The notes beneath the pieces were generated by a model, which worked only from the letters and a program-made list of their open reading frames with translations, did not search any database and was not told the DNA's origin. 18,500 bases of DNA from Bacteroidota bacterium (GTDB lineage Bacteria > Bacteroidota > Bacteroidia > B-17B0 > B-17BO), in assembly GCA_025356715.1 (NCBI GenBank), contig JANXRU010000271.1, forward strand, positions 1 to 18,500, read 5' to 3'. The first letter of the stretch is position 1. The number at the start of each line of letters is the position of its first letter. A program made the position numbers and the translations under genes. Positions 8,335-16,125 of this stretch are shown piece after piece.

Positions 8335-8385
8335 TTAAATGCAAACCACAGAAAGAGATTTGAGTAGAAAAGAGATTATAAAAAA

Positions 8386-9240
8386 TTACTGAACATAAGC
8401 CTCTTCCACTTGCAAAACTTCATAATAAGTAGGGCTTAGCGGGTCAGCATCATAAACGTATGCAATCACATGGCATTTAGCAGGCTTGTAAGTAGGATTT
8501 AATGCATAATTACTATAAGGAACCACTACAGAATCATTTAATACAGTACCACTTGGAAAAATGGCTTCTCCCCAAGAGCTATTAATAGCACCTCTCAATA
8601 AATGATCAAATTTATAATTTGGTATAAGTTGTGAGCCTGTAGTTATTCTGTAATCTAATTGCTCAGCGATAACACTATCTTCTGACAATAAAATAACTAA
8701 TTTATACATACCCGTATTTGTAGCAAGTGACTTAACGGTTATCTTTGTACTTAAAACATTAGTTGCCGTAGTAAATACATTTTTTATTTTTATTTCGAAC
8801 TTAGGAGATTTAGCCAACATTTGAACCAATTCACTTTCCCAAGACGTATATGCTTTAATAAAACCACCAGAGCCGTAACCGCCTCTATTAACTAAGCCAT
8901 TTGGGTTTCCGGCAAATGAAATACCAAATTGTGTATCATAAGCATTTCCGGTAGTATTTCGGAAATCTGTTGGATACGAGCCATTGATTGCTGCAAAATA
9001 ACCTGCATGTATTGCCAATGGTACAATTTTTCCTGGATATTTATTTTCCAAATAAACTAAATTATCTGCGGCAGCTGGACAATTACCGCACTTATGTCCT
9101 GTATAATCTTCTATCAACACTTTTCTGCTTCCAGTTACAACTGGCGCATTAGGATCTTTTACATTTTTCACATAATCACAACTTACACTAATTGTCATAA
9201 TTAGAATTGATAGAGATGCGTAAGAAATTATTTTTTTCAT
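8386..9240 (-). CDS. Omp28-like lipoprotein with a CGNC thioredoxin-type motif
   Basis: A 284-residue exported lipoprotein. The signal peptide ends in SVSC, so Cys21 should be lipidated and the protein anchored in the outer membrane facing the periplasm or the surface. Residues 40-55 read KVLIEDYTGHKCGNCP, with the CxxC pair Cys51/Cys54 placed as in a thioredoxin fold. This is followed by NLVYLENKYPGKIVPLAIH, which fits the next helix and strand. The remainder (about 140-284) is beta-rich, and a fourth cysteine lies at 256. This matches the Omp28-related outer membrane protein family, whose biochemical role is not settled. It is the last gene of the operon, 34 bp behind the DUF6029-like barrel gene. 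A role as redox partner of that barrel is an inference from context and the cysteine pair. Confidence 0.85.
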   Translation of the reverse strand: MKKIISYASLSILIMTISVSCDYVKNVKDPNAPVVTGSRKVLIEDYTGHKCGNCPAAADNLVYLENKYPGKIVPLAIHAGYFAAINGSYPTDFRNTTGNAYDTQFGISFAGNPNGLVNRGGYGSGGFIKAYTSWESELVQMLAKSPKFEIKIKNVFTTATNVLSTKITVKSLATNTGMYKLVILLSEDSVIAEQLDYRITTGSQLIPNYKFDHLLRGAINSSWGEAIFPSGTVLNDSVVVPYSNYALNPTYKPAKCHVIAYVYDADPLSPTYYEVLQVEEAYVQ

Positions 9241-9274
9241 GGTGATTTGTATTAAGATTAATTTAAAAATTTAT

Positions 9275-10993
9275 TTAAAAACTTGATGAAATACTAAGTG
9301 TAATTCCGCTTGATGCTGGCACGAAACGACATACACCACCTGCACAGAATATACCTTGACGTTGACGTCCATAGCTTAAAGAAATACGTGTTGGCCCATT
9401 TACATAACCTATCATTCCATAATAGTAATGAACTCGTTTTTCTAATACAGGATTATTGTAATTATATTGATCGGCAATAGTAACACTCCAATGTGTACTA
9501 GGCGTCCATTCAATTAATCCAGATAGCCAAGAACCAGTATTATTGGTAATATTTGTTTCTCCATTTGCACCAATGGCATGTTCTTTATAATCATATTTTC
9601 CAAAAAAACCTTGTGTTTCAATACGAATAGCAGAGCCTGTTTTATATCTATACGTAATATCTAAAACACCTATATGAGAAGAAACATCTGGATGCTCTTC
9701 TTTATCAGGCGTATTAAATTGAACAATGGATTGATTTAAAAACTGATTAGCATACATTGCAGTCATCTTTAATTTTTTAGAAAACTTTTTAGTGATTTCA
9801 ATATTAATATCATGGTAATACTGTTTACCTAATTTTCCATTATTAGTTATGTATTTCAAATTATTTAATGTGTCCTTAATTGGTGCAATACCTGTGGTAT
9901 CCAACCCATAATAAGCAGAACCATTAACTGTAATGTCCATTCCGTATTTACCACCTAATAACGTTCCTTTTTTTACTTTATATTGTATCTCTCCTGTACC
10001 ACCCATTTCCCCATTAGGTTGTGTTGCATAAGGATAATAAGCCATTAAAGAATACGTGTGAAATTTGCTAAAATCTGGATTATAATTAACCATCGCAATC
10101 GTATTTTGAGCATCTCTATCACTCCTAAAACTCATATTGTCAATCATTTTAGCAGAAAACATCATAGAAAATCCATTAACACCATAAGATGTTGATGCAA
10201 TGATTGCTTGTCCTGGTTTATAGCTATATTTATTTTGATAAGATGGGTCATTAATTTTATAGGCATATTCCGCATTAAAATTAAATCCTCCTCTTATAAT
10301 TGTAAACCTTCCCGCACTGTTCCCAACATTTTCAGGAAGCACTAACGTTGGATTTTGATCAGTTTGATATTTACTAACAAAACTGCCACCTAAAATTATT
10401 TTGGTTTTTGATTTACCAAGAGTGGAATCAAAAAGTTCCATCAAATTAATTTCACCATCAAAACCCCTAACGATACCTGGTGATAAAGAAAAATAAGTTC
10501 TTTGTTTACCAACAACTCCTTTTAAAGTAATTCCTTTTTTAGGCGTAAATATAACTCTCATTCCATCTAAAGCATTATCGTATAATAACCCTCTATTTTC
10601 ATAGGCTCTCAAAGTAATACCACTTCCAAATTGCTCATAAAAATTACCGACTGTAATATCAATGTCTTTGTGCTGATATCTTGCAAAACGATAAGGAACA
10701 CCTGAACCTTTATATCCAGGTAAGTAACCTAATAAGGGCGGATTATAACTTTCGAAACGAACGCCGGCACTAAAACCCCCTTTTTGGTAATTAACATTAC
10801 CAAAAGCGTTATATCTAAAAACTTCATATCCAGGATCAGCTCCAATAATAGTATCTTTTTGGTAATTAGCTGCGTCTATTTGAAAATTGCCATGAATAGC
10901 ACCTAATTCCTCTTTTAATTGGGCGTAAGAATTTCCATAAAATAAACTTATAGATAAAATAATTAAAAATCGTGTAGTGGATTTTTTAAACAT
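9275..10993 (-). CDS. DUF6029-like outer-membrane beta-barrel protein
   Basis: A 572-residue protein with a cleavable signal peptide (about residues 1-24, ending GNSYA-Q). After it come many alternating, aromatic-rich strands with tyrosine- and glycine-rich turns and a C-terminal phenylalanine (TLSISSSF), as expected for an outer-membrane barrel. Segments such as GAIHGNFQIDA, GVRFESYNPPLLGY and TVGNFYEQFGSG resemble the Bacteroidota family DUF6029, whose function is unknown. The whole protein has only two cysteines, Cys550 and Cys555, in FCAGGVCRF close to the C-terminus. The gene lies between a TlpA-like thioredoxin (44 bp upstream) and an Omp28-like CxxC lipoprotein (34 bp downstream), all on one strand, so co-transcription is likely. 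The family name comes from memory of the pattern and should be confirmed by profile search; the barrel character and export are better supported. Confidence 0.8.
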   Translation of the reverse strand: MFKKSTTRFLIILSISLFYGNSYAQLKEELGAIHGNFQIDAANYQKDTIIGADPGYEVFRYNAFGNVNYQKGGFSAGVRFESYNPPLLGYLPGYKGSGVPYRFARYQHKDIDITVGNFYEQFGSGITLRAYENRGLLYDNALDGMRVIFTPKKGITLKGVVGKQRTYFSLSPGIVRGFDGEINLMELFDSTLGKSKTKIILGGSFVSKYQTDQNPTLVLPENVGNSAGRFTIIRGGFNFNAEYAYKINDPSYQNKYSYKPGQAIIASTSYGVNGFSMMFSAKMIDNMSFRSDRDAQNTIAMVNYNPDFSKFHTYSLMAYYPYATQPNGEMGGTGEIQYKVKKGTLLGGKYGMDITVNGSAYYGLDTTGIAPIKDTLNNLKYITNNGKLGKQYYHDINIEITKKFSKKLKMTAMYANQFLNQSIVQFNTPDKEEHPDVSSHIGVLDITYRYKTGSAIRIETQGFFGKYDYKEHAIGANGETNITNNTGSWLSGLIEWTPSTHWSVTIADQYNYNNPVLEKRVHYYYGMIGYVNGPTRISLSYGRQRQGIFCAGGVCRFVPASSGITLSISSSF

Positions 10994-11037
10994 AAATTAA
11001 TGTGTTGTGTTGTTATTACTAAACTAAATTTTGAAAA

Positions 11038-11553
11038 TTAGTGAGCTAATTTTTCTCCTTTTGCTAATTTTCTAACATTTTCAAACAATTTTTCTTCATC
11101 ACCTTCCGCATATGAATTGTGACTCCAAACGATTTCACCATCACCGTTAACTAAAAAAGTGTGTGGCACATTATTTACATTCATAGCACGTTTAAAATCT
11201 TGATTTTCATCAATGTAGATTTCATAAGTCCATCCTTTTACTTTTACATCAGTTACTACTTTACCAGAACTACGAGCATCATCAATTGAAATGGCAATTA
11301 ATTTAACGCCTGTTTCTTTTACTAATTCAGCATATTCTTCATTTATAGCATCTAACTCTTTTTTACAAGGCTTGCACCAAGTAGCCCAAAAACTAATAAT
11401 CATTGGTTTACCATCATTTTTAAACGTATTAGAATTAGTAGTTGAACCATCTAATTTTTTTACAGTAGCGGATGGAATTTTACCACCGTCTCTAACGGTA
11501 AACGCAGATAATAAAAGCACTAAGGCTGACGAAAGAATAAGTATTTTTTTCAT
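11038..11553 (-). CDS. Exported TlpA/ResA-like thiol-disulfide oxidoreductase
   Basis: A 171-residue thioredoxin-fold protein with an N-terminal signal or anchor (MKKILILSSALVLLLSAF), so it acts in the periplasm. The active site is FWATWCKPCKKE with Cys60 and Cys63, and the cis-proline region is NNVPHTFLV. The fold order PMIISFWATWC, LIAISIDDA, TYEIYIDENQDFKRAMNV and HTFLVNGDGEIVW is typical of TlpA/ResA proteins, which reduce disulfides in exported proteins. It is the first gene of the operon with the DUF6029-like barrel and the Omp28-like lipoprotein, and it is preceded by a good Bacteroidota-type promoter. The likely role is to keep cysteines of envelope partners reduced; the immediate neighbours, which also bear cysteine pairs, are the obvious candidates. 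Confidence 0.92.
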   Translation of the reverse strand: MKKILILSSALVLLLSAFTVRDGGKIPSATVKKLDGSTTNSNTFKNDGKPMIISFWATWCKPCKKELDAINEEYAELVKETGVKLIAISIDDARSSGKVVTDVKVKGWTYEIYIDENQDFKRAMNVNNVPHTFLVNGDGEIVWSHNSYAEGDEEKLFENVRKLAKGEKLAH

Positions 11554-11576
11554 AAAAAAGGTTTAAGTTACTTAAG

Positions 11577-11610
11577 CAAATATAAGGATTAAGAATTGTT
11601 AGTTAAACAA
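11577..11610 (-). promoter_or_regulatory. Bacteroidota-type promoter of the TlpA/DUF6029/Omp28-like operon
   Basis: On the minus strand TTG (11608-11610) is followed after 23 bases by TATATTTG (11577-11584), an exact TANNTTTG -7 element. The box ends 23 bases before the ATG at 11553, so the leader should be short. The spacer is at the long end of the accepted range. Confidence 0.6.
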
Positions 11611-11676
11611 TAAAAGTGCCATAAATAGTTTTGTAAATTGGATTCTTAACTCCTCTTTTTTATAAAAGTCATCTTT

Positions 11677-11849
11677 TTAGCTTCTTTTTGCTTGAACAAA
11701 AAAGAAGTAAAAATTCAAGACGAAACGTCAACTCTATTTTTTATTTTTTTATTAGAGCTGCTCTAAACATTCAGCTAAAAAAAATAGTTCCATCAGTTTC
11801 GCCATTCCTGCCGCACAATTACCAATGTATGCAGAAATATAAAAAAATT
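11677..11849 (+). repeat. Interspersed intergenic repeat, copy B
   Basis: Partner of copy A at 5776-5943. The 5' end forms a perfect 9-bp hairpin: CTTCTTTTT at 11681-11689 pairs with AAAAAGAAG at 11699-11707 around the loop GCTTGAACA. The conserved block AGACGAAACGTCAACTCT plus the T-rich run follows, then a segment with CAGCTAAAAAAAATAGTTCC and a C-rich TTCGCCATTCCTGCCGC that corresponds to GCCGTTTCTCCTTTCCTACCG in copy A. A 68-codon ORF (11688-11894) crosses it but has no protein-like character, and its frame is not kept in copy A. With the promoter of the TlpA-like gene on one side and that of ettA on the other, the repeat accounts for most of the 398-bp gene-free stretch 11554-11951. Confidence 0.7.
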
Positions 11850-11924
11850 GAAACGCTCAATTTAAAGCAATTTTATAATAATCCTTTTTTATAAAATACC
11901 CTTTATAATACCCAAATTTTACGT

Positions 11925-11932
11925 TATCTTTA
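11925..11932 (+). promoter_or_regulatory. Candidate -7 box of ettA
   Basis: TATCTTTA matches seven of the eight positions of TANNTTTG and ends 19 bases before the ettA ATG at 11952. No convincing TTG lies at the expected -33 distance. The call rests on position and partial match only. Confidence 0.35.
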
Positions 11933-11951
11933 AGGCCTTAAAAAACTAAAC

Positions 11952-13640
11952 ATGTCAGAAGTAGGAAGACAAATTATTTATAGTATGGTAAATGTATCTA
12001 AGATACATCCACCACAAAAACAAGTATTAAAAGATATTTATATATCCTTTTATTATGGTGCAAAAATAGGCGTATTGGGTTTAAATGGTTCTGGTAAGTC
12101 GTCTTTATTACGCATTATGGCGGGTATTGATAAAGATTACTTAGGCGAAATTGCACAATCTCCTGGTTACACAATTGGCTTGTTAGAGCAAGAACCAAAT
12201 TTAGACGATTCGAAAACCGTAATTGAAATTGTACGTGAAGGTGCTCAAAAACACGTGGATATTTTAAATGAATTTGAGGAAGTAAACAATAAGTTTATGG
12301 ACGAGGAAATTTTGAATGATCCTGATAAAATGGACAAACTCATTAACCGTCAAGCGCAATTACAAGATTTAATTGACCAACATGATTTATGGAATTTAGA
12401 TACACGTTTAGAATTAGCGATGGACGCCCTTCGTTGCCCAGAAAGCAATACGCCAATCAATATTTTATCAGGCGGTGAACGTCGTCGCGTAGCGTTATGC
12501 CGTTTATTATTACAAGAGCCAGATATTTTATTATTAGATGAGCCTACCAATCACTTGGATGCTGAAAGTGTTGATTGGTTAGAACAACATTTAAAACTAT
12601 ATAAAGGAACTGTTATAGCTGTAACCCATGATCGTTATTTCTTAGATAACGTAGCTGGTTGGATTTTAGAATTAGATCGCGGAGAAGGTATTCCTTGGAA
12701 AGGGAACTACTCATCGTGGTTGGAGCAAAAAGGTAATCGTTTAAAACAAGAAGAAAAAACGGAAAGTAAACGCCAAAAAACATTAGCGCGTGAGTTAGAC
12801 TGGGTTCGTCAAGGTGTGAAAGGACGTGGCGTGAAACAAAAAGCCCGTTTGAATAACTACGATAAAATGATGAATGAAGATATTAAGGATAAAGAAGATA
12901 AATTGGAAATCTTTATTCCAAATGGCCCTCGTTTAGGAAATGAAGTTATTGAAGCCATTGATGTATCAAAAGGTTTTGGTGATCGTTTATTGTATGAACA
13001 TTTAAATTTTAAATTGCCACCTGCCGGAATCGTTGGTATTATTGGGCCAAATGGTGCTGGTAAAACCACCTTGTTCCGTATGATTATGGGAGAAGAAACG
13101 CCAAACTCTGGTGAATTTAAAGTGGGGCCAACTGTTAAAATATCGTATGTTGATCAATCGCATAAAGATCTTGATCCAAACAAAACGGTATATGATGTAT
13201 TGAGTGGTGGTTTAGATAATATTATATTGGGTGGAAAGCCAATGAATTCAAGAGCCTATATATCTCGTTTCAATTTTGCGGGAAGCGATCAAGGTAAAAA
13301 AGTATCCGTATTATCAGGTGGAGAACGCAATCGCTTACACTTAGCTATTGCTTTAAAAAATGAAGGTAATGTATTATTACTCGATGAGCCTACAAATGAT
13401 TTAGATGTAAATACCTTACGCGCCTTAGAAGAAGGTTTAGAAAACTTTGCAGGTTGTGCCGTTATTATTAGTCACGATAGATGGTTTTTAGATCGTGTGT
13501 GTACACACATTTTAGCATTTGAAGGCGATAGTTCTGTTTACTGGTTTGAAGGCGGGTACAGCGAATATGAAGAAAATAAAAAGAAGCGTTTGGGTAATGT
13601 AGAACCAAAAAGACCTCGTTACAAAAAACTAACGGTATAG
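11952..13640 (+). CDS. ettA: EttA, energy-dependent translational throttle protein (ABC-F ATPase)
   Basis: A soluble ABC-F protein that binds the ribosomal E site and gates the first elongation steps according to ATP/ADP levels. The 562 residues compare with 555 in E. coli, and the sequence follows EttA closely. Domain 1 has Walker A GLNGSGKSS (43-51), signature LSGGERRRVALC (about 172) and Walker B LLLDEPTNHLDAES (about 194), followed by HDRYFLDNVAGWILELDRGE and IPWKGNYSSWLEQK. The linker ELDWVRQGVKGRGVKQKARL (about 279-298) is the tRNA-interaction motif region. Domain 2 has GPNGAGKTT (about 366), LSGGERNRLHLA and LLLDEPTNDLD. The C-terminus ends EPKRPRYKKL, as in EttA. There are no membrane segments, as expected. 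It is transcribed alone and ends at a strong terminator at 13662-13696. Confidence 0.95.
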   Translation: MSEVGRQIIYSMVNVSKIHPPQKQVLKDIYISFYYGAKIGVLGLNGSGKSSLLRIMAGIDKDYLGEIAQSPGYTIGLLEQEPNLDDSKTVIEIVREGAQKHVDILNEFEEVNNKFMDEEILNDPDKMDKLINRQAQLQDLIDQHDLWNLDTRLELAMDALRCPESNTPINILSGGERRRVALCRLLLQEPDILLLDEPTNHLDAESVDWLEQHLKLYKGTVIAVTHDRYFLDNVAGWILELDRGEGIPWKGNYSSWLEQKGNRLKQEEKTESKRQKTLARELDWVRQGVKGRGVKQKARLNNYDKMMNEDIKDKEDKLEIFIPNGPRLGNEVIEAIDVSKGFGDRLLYEHLNFKLPPAGIVGIIGPNGAGKTTLFRMIMGEETPNSGEFKVGPTVKISYVDQSHKDLDPNKTVYDVLSGGLDNIILGGKPMNSRAYISRFNFAGSDQGKKVSVLSGGERNRLHLAIALKNEGNVLLLDEPTNDLDVNTLRALEEGLENFAGCAVIISHDRWFLDRVCTHILAFEGDSSVYWFEGGYSEYEENKKKRLGNVEPKRPRYKKLTV

Positions 13641-13661
13641 TTTTTGTTAAAAAAATAAATC

Positions 13662-13696
13662 AAAAAAACCTAACTATTACTTAGTTAGGTTTTTTT
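13662..13696. terminator. Strong bidirectional intrinsic terminator after ettA
   Basis: A perfect 15-bp inverted repeat, 13662-13676 with 13682-13696, around a 5-base loop. The core is ACCTAACTA/TAGTTAGGT, and the A-run and T-run flanks give a U-tract in both directions. It lies 21 bases after the ettA stop. On the minus strand it overlaps the last codons and stop (13681-13683) of the broken ORF, so it could end both convergent transcripts. Confidence 0.9.
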
Positions 13697-14002
13697 ATTA
13701 GAAATGAATTGCAAAATATACCCCCTTCAACAACCAATAACTGAGGCACCTTCGGCTTATCAGTTTTTTTAAGACCTTCTAATATTTCAATATTAATCGC
13801 ATCAGATAAACTCGTTTTAATAAATCGTTTTTCGAAATGTTGAGGAGTTGTTTCTATTTTAATAAATGGGTTGTCTTTTTCGAATTGCCATACATTTTCA
13901 AAAATAGCAAGTGCATTTTCTTTTTTTGAAAAAATAATATCTGTATTTTGCGCTATAACTTGTATTTGTGAAAAAAAGCGTGTGTTTATGTATTAAATTC
14001 AT
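13681..14002 (-). pseudogene. Small unidentified protein gene, apparently frameshifted
   Basis: On the minus strand a frame stays open for 103 codons (13992 down to 13684, stop TAA at 13681-13683). In DNA this AT-rich that is unlikely by chance. The translation looks protein-like (ALAIFENVWQFEKDNPFIKI, then FEKRFIKTSLSDAINIEILE and PKVPQLLVVEGGIFC), but it has no ATG, GTG or TTG near its 5' end. An ATG at 14000-14002 in another frame opens MNLIHKHTLF and reaches a run of seven T (plus-strand A7, 13971-13977). Removing one T joins it to the long frame and gives one intact protein of about 106 residues. So the gene is a recent pseudogene, a sequencing error, or expressed by slippage. I do not recognise the family. 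With the terminator and the promoter of the next gene it accounts for the 470-bp spacer 13641-14110. Confidence 0.5.
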
Positions 14003-14082
14003 AAATTATGAGAAGAAATTGTTAAGATAAACGTTAATAATACAATCACTATAATACATTTCCTTTTTCCCCTTAGTTTTGT

Positions 14083-14090
14083 TACCTTTG
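14083..14090 (+). promoter_or_regulatory. -7 box of the second ABC-F gene
   Basis: TACCTTTG is an exact match to TANNTTTG and ends 20 bases before the ATG at 14111. A T-rich stretch (TTCCTTTTTCC) lies around the -33 position but holds no TTG. The leader would be about 15 bases. Confidence 0.5.
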
Positions 14091-14110
14091 CCACCTTAAA
14101 AAAAATAATA

Positions 14111-16039
14111 ATGGTTTCTATTAATGGTGTTACAGTTTCGTTTGGCGGATATGATTTATTTGATAATGTTTCGTTTTTAATAAATCCTAAAGATCGAATT
14201 GGTTTAGCTGGAAAAAACGGAGCTGGTAAAAGTACCATGCTCAAAATTTTAGCTGGATTTCAAATACCCACTAAAGGAGAAGTATCACGACCAAAAGACT
14301 GTAAAATTGGGTACTTACCGCAGGATATGACTCATCAGCATGGCCGTACGGTTTATGAAGAAACAGAATCAGCCTTTGAAGAAATAAAAATATTACAAGC
14401 CAAATTAGATGACATCAATCATCAACTAGAAACACGAACGGATTACGAAAGTGATGCGTATATGGAGTTAATCCAAAATTTGACTGATTATACAGAGCGG
14501 TTAAATATGATTGGTGCTGAAAACATTGAGGAAGAAATTGAAAAAGTACTAATTGGATTAGGTTTTCACCGTAATCAATTTCATTTACAAACTTCCGAAT
14601 TTAGTGGTGGTTGGAGAATGCGTATTGAATTAGCAAAATTATTGCTACAAAAACCAGATGTGTTGATGCTTGATGAGCCAACGAATCACTTAGATATTGA
14701 AGCGATACAATGGTTGGAAGAATTTATGGAAGTTTTTTCGGGAGCGGTTGTTTTAATTAGTCATGATAAAACATTTTTAGATACCGTTACTAAAAGAACG
14801 ATTGAAATTGTTAATCAAAAAATTTACGATTACCGTACTAATTATTCTCACTATTTAGTGTTACGTCAAGAACGCAAACAACAACAAGAAAACGCTGCCA
14901 AAAATCAACAAAAAATGATTGATCAAACAGAAATGTTGATTGATAAATTTAGAGCAAAAGCTAGTAAATCGGCGATGGCGCAATCGTTGATTAAAAAATT
15001 GGATAGAATGGATAGAGTAGAAGTGGACGATATGGATACTGCTTCTGTTCGCTTTCGTTTTCCACCACCAGCGCATAGTGGTAAAATAGTAATTACAGCA
15101 GAACATGCTGGAAAAAACTACGGAGACAAACATATTTTTGGAGATGCCAATTTCATTATTACTAAAGGCGAAAAAATTGGATTAGTTGGTCGTAATGGTG
15201 AGGGAAAATCAACTATGATGAAAATGATTGCCAATAAAATAAAATATGATGGAACCATACAGTTAGGTCATAATATATTAATGGGTTATTTTGAGCAAGA
15301 CCAAGAAGAAAAAGTTGATTTAAATAAAACCGTTTTCGAAACCATTGATGAATTAGCAGTTGGTGACGTTCGCCGACAAGTGCGTAGTTTATTAGGTTCC
15401 TTTTTATTTGGTGGTGATGACGTAGATAAAAAAGTAAAAGTACTTAGTGGAGGAGAACGTGGTAGATTGGCATTATGCAAATTATTATTAGAACCCTATA
15501 ATTTATTATTACTCGATGAGCCAACCAATCACTTAGATATTAAATCGAAAGAAGTTTTAAAGCAATCTTTAATTGATTATGAAGGAACATTAGTGATGGT
15601 AAGTCATGACAGGGATTTTATGACTGGTCTGTGCGACCGTTTATTTGAATTCAGAGATGGACATGTCAAAGAATATTTATGTGACATTAAAGAATTTATG
15701 GAAATTCGTAAAGTAGAGCGATTAAACGAATTAGACTTAGATAAATCAGGAGTGAAAGCCGTTCCTATTGTAGAGAAAAAACAAGCGGTTGTTTCTGATT
15801 TTGAAGAACAGGAAAAGAAAAAATTACAAACTCAAGTTGCTTCTCAAATAAAAAAAGCTGAACAAGAAATTGAACGATTGGAGTTAGAAATAAAAAATTT
15901 AGATGCTAAGCTAGCTGTTCCTGCAACGTATGATGAATTAAGTAAAGACCCAAATTTTTTTAATGGTTATAATAAACTTAAAAAAGATTTAGAAGTAGAA
16001 ATGACTAAATGGGAAGAACTAAGCTCTAAGATAGCATAA
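14111..16039 (+). CDS. ABC-F family ATPase (YheS/Uup-like)
   Basis: A soluble ABC-F protein of 642 residues, expected to act on ribosomes by relieving stalled or slow translation. Domain 1 has Walker A GKNGAGKST (about 34-42), signature FSGGWRMRIELAK and LDEPTNHLDIEAI. The signature FSGGWRMR and the overall length match E. coli YheS (637). The inter-domain linker is long and charged (QTEMLIDKFRAKASKSAMAQ and following). Domain 2 has GRNGEGKST, LSGGERGRLALCKLL and LLLLDEPTNHLDIKSKE. The C-terminal part, from about 560, is a charged region ending in a coiled coil (QIKKAEQEIERLELEIKNLD), like the C-terminal extension of YheS/Uup proteins. There is no membrane segment and no antibiotic-resistance hallmark, so I take it as a housekeeping factor. 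It follows ettA on the same strand, but a terminator and its own -7 box suggest separate transcription. Confidence 0.92.
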   Translation: MVSINGVTVSFGGYDLFDNVSFLINPKDRIGLAGKNGAGKSTMLKILAGFQIPTKGEVSRPKDCKIGYLPQDMTHQHGRTVYEETESAFEEIKILQAKLDDINHQLETRTDYESDAYMELIQNLTDYTERLNMIGAENIEEEIEKVLIGLGFHRNQFHLQTSEFSGGWRMRIELAKLLLQKPDVLMLDEPTNHLDIEAIQWLEEFMEVFSGAVVLISHDKTFLDTVTKRTIEIVNQKIYDYRTNYSHYLVLRQERKQQQENAAKNQQKMIDQTEMLIDKFRAKASKSAMAQSLIKKLDRMDRVEVDDMDTASVRFRFPPPAHSGKIVITAEHAGKNYGDKHIFGDANFIITKGEKIGLVGRNGEGKSTMMKMIANKIKYDGTIQLGHNILMGYFEQDQEEKVDLNKTVFETIDELAVGDVRRQVRSLLGSFLFGGDDVDKKVKVLSGGERGRLALCKLLLEPYNLLLLDEPTNHLDIKSKEVLKQSLIDYEGTLVMVSHDRDFMTGLCDRLFEFRDGHVKEYLCDIKEFMEIRKVERLNELDLDKSGVKAVPIVEKKQAVVSDFEEQEKKKLQTQVASQIKKAEQEIERLELEIKNLDAKLAVPATYDELSKDPNFFNGYNKLKKDLEVEMTKWEELSSKIA

Positions 16040-16125
16040 TCACTTTTCAATTAATATACCGTTGTTCATAATCCCTTATAGGAAGGTAAGTATTATTTAA
16101 AAATTATACTTTCTTTTGTTTAAGA

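Noticed and set aside
11688..11894. 68-codon plus-strand ORF before ettA
   Set aside because: It lies in repeat copy B and A-rich leader DNA, with no protein-like composition or conserved frame.
13999..14244. 81-codon minus-strand ORF over the start of the second ABC-F gene
   Set aside because: It is a shadow of the Walker A region of a clear gene; the VLLPAPFFPAKP run is the usual antisense of a P-loop.
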